From: Dactylorhiza incarnata
Taxonomy: Eukaryota; Streptophyta; Magnoliopsida; Asparagales; Orchidaceae
Assembly: GCA_033032865.1 (NCBI GenBank)
Contig: JAWHQI010000040.1
Location: 11,949,001 to 12,013,000, forward strand
Length of the DNA: 64,000 nt
Direction of reading: 5' to 3'
Shown: positions 63,993 through 64,000 of the stretch, in pieces
Layout: the number at the start of each line of letters is the position of its first letter
How positions within the stretch are numbered: the stretch's first letter is position 1
Notes under the pieces: generated by a model
Databases searched by the model: none
The model's input: only the letters and a program-made list of their open reading frames with translations
What the model was told of the DNA's origin: nothing
Translations under genes and position numbers: made by a program

Positions 63993-64000
63993 TCTAGCTA

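Larger units (their letters stand above)
58538..64000 (-). mobile_element. E7: chromovirus, minus strand, running off the right edge
   Basis: 3' LTR at 58538-58992 and, rightwards, polyprotein tail, chromodomain, integrase, RNase H, RT, protease and end of gag. The 5' LTR and gag start lie beyond 64000. Coding sequence carries several stops, shifts and lost catalytic residues. An unrelated LTR-like unit interrupts RNase H (61036-61910). Confidence 0.9.

Overview
This window is from a flowering plant nuclear genome. It is almost entirely LTR retrotransposons of the plant Ty3/gypsy classes (chromovirus, Athila-like, Tat-like) and Ty1/copia. Other plant signatures are initiator-Met-tRNA primer sites (TGGTATCAGAG), an Asp-tRNA-type Athila primer site, a Tourist-type MITE and an Au-SINE-like fragment. 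I cannot name the species. I see no convincing intact host gene; a few short eroded or exon-like stretches are noted with low confidence. Elements are numbered E0 to E8 here. Layout, left: 1-13425 is a three-deep nest. A Ty1/copia element (E0, +) is cut at its GAG-pre-integrase HRRLGHA motif by a Ty3 element (E1, 24-10536, target duplication ATGCG). The 3' LTR of E1 is cut by a second Ty3 element (E2, 4828-10127, target duplication CTCCA). 13426-20520 is eroded intergenic DNA with LTR-like pieces, a Z-DNA-prone tract, an SINE fragment and a 0.4 kb tandem duplication. 20526-25350 is a nearly complete Ty1/copia element (E3, target duplication AAATA) broken by one stop and one single-base frameshift. 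Middle: 26350-30600 is a decayed Tat-like Ty3 element on the minus strand, interrupted by the LTR and gag start of another Ty3 element (26812-27956). 31757-52854 is one minus-strand chromodomain-bearing Ty3 element (E4, target duplication TTTTG) about 21 kb long because three others lie inside it. E5 (35959-43272, +, target duplication ACTTC) sits in its RT gene, a truncated copia element (E6, minus) sits in its gag, and an Athila-like LTR fragment (E8) sits in its 5' LTR. E5 is the most interesting object: 1541-bp LTRs that are nearly identical, an intact 690-codon gag-protease gene, no reverse transcriptase or integrase, and a dense array of inverted GCACGG motifs just upstream of the LTR TATA box. 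Right: 52860-58537 is AT-rich intergenic DNA with tandem repeats, possible host exons and a near-perfect 131-bp foldback MITE flanked by TAA. 58538-64000 is a minus-strand chromovirus (E7) that runs off the right edge and carries an LTR-like insertion (61036-61910, target duplication GGCTT) in its RNase H region. How the parts relate: the genes do not form a host pathway. Each element encodes gag, protease, reverse transcriptase, RNase H and integrase in an order typical of its superfamily, and nearly all are dead by stops, frameshifts, deletions or lost catalytic residues. E5 and probably E1 look like passengers that need enzymes supplied by other elements. Nesting and target duplications give a relative order: E0 before E1 before E2, and E4 before E5, E6 and E8.
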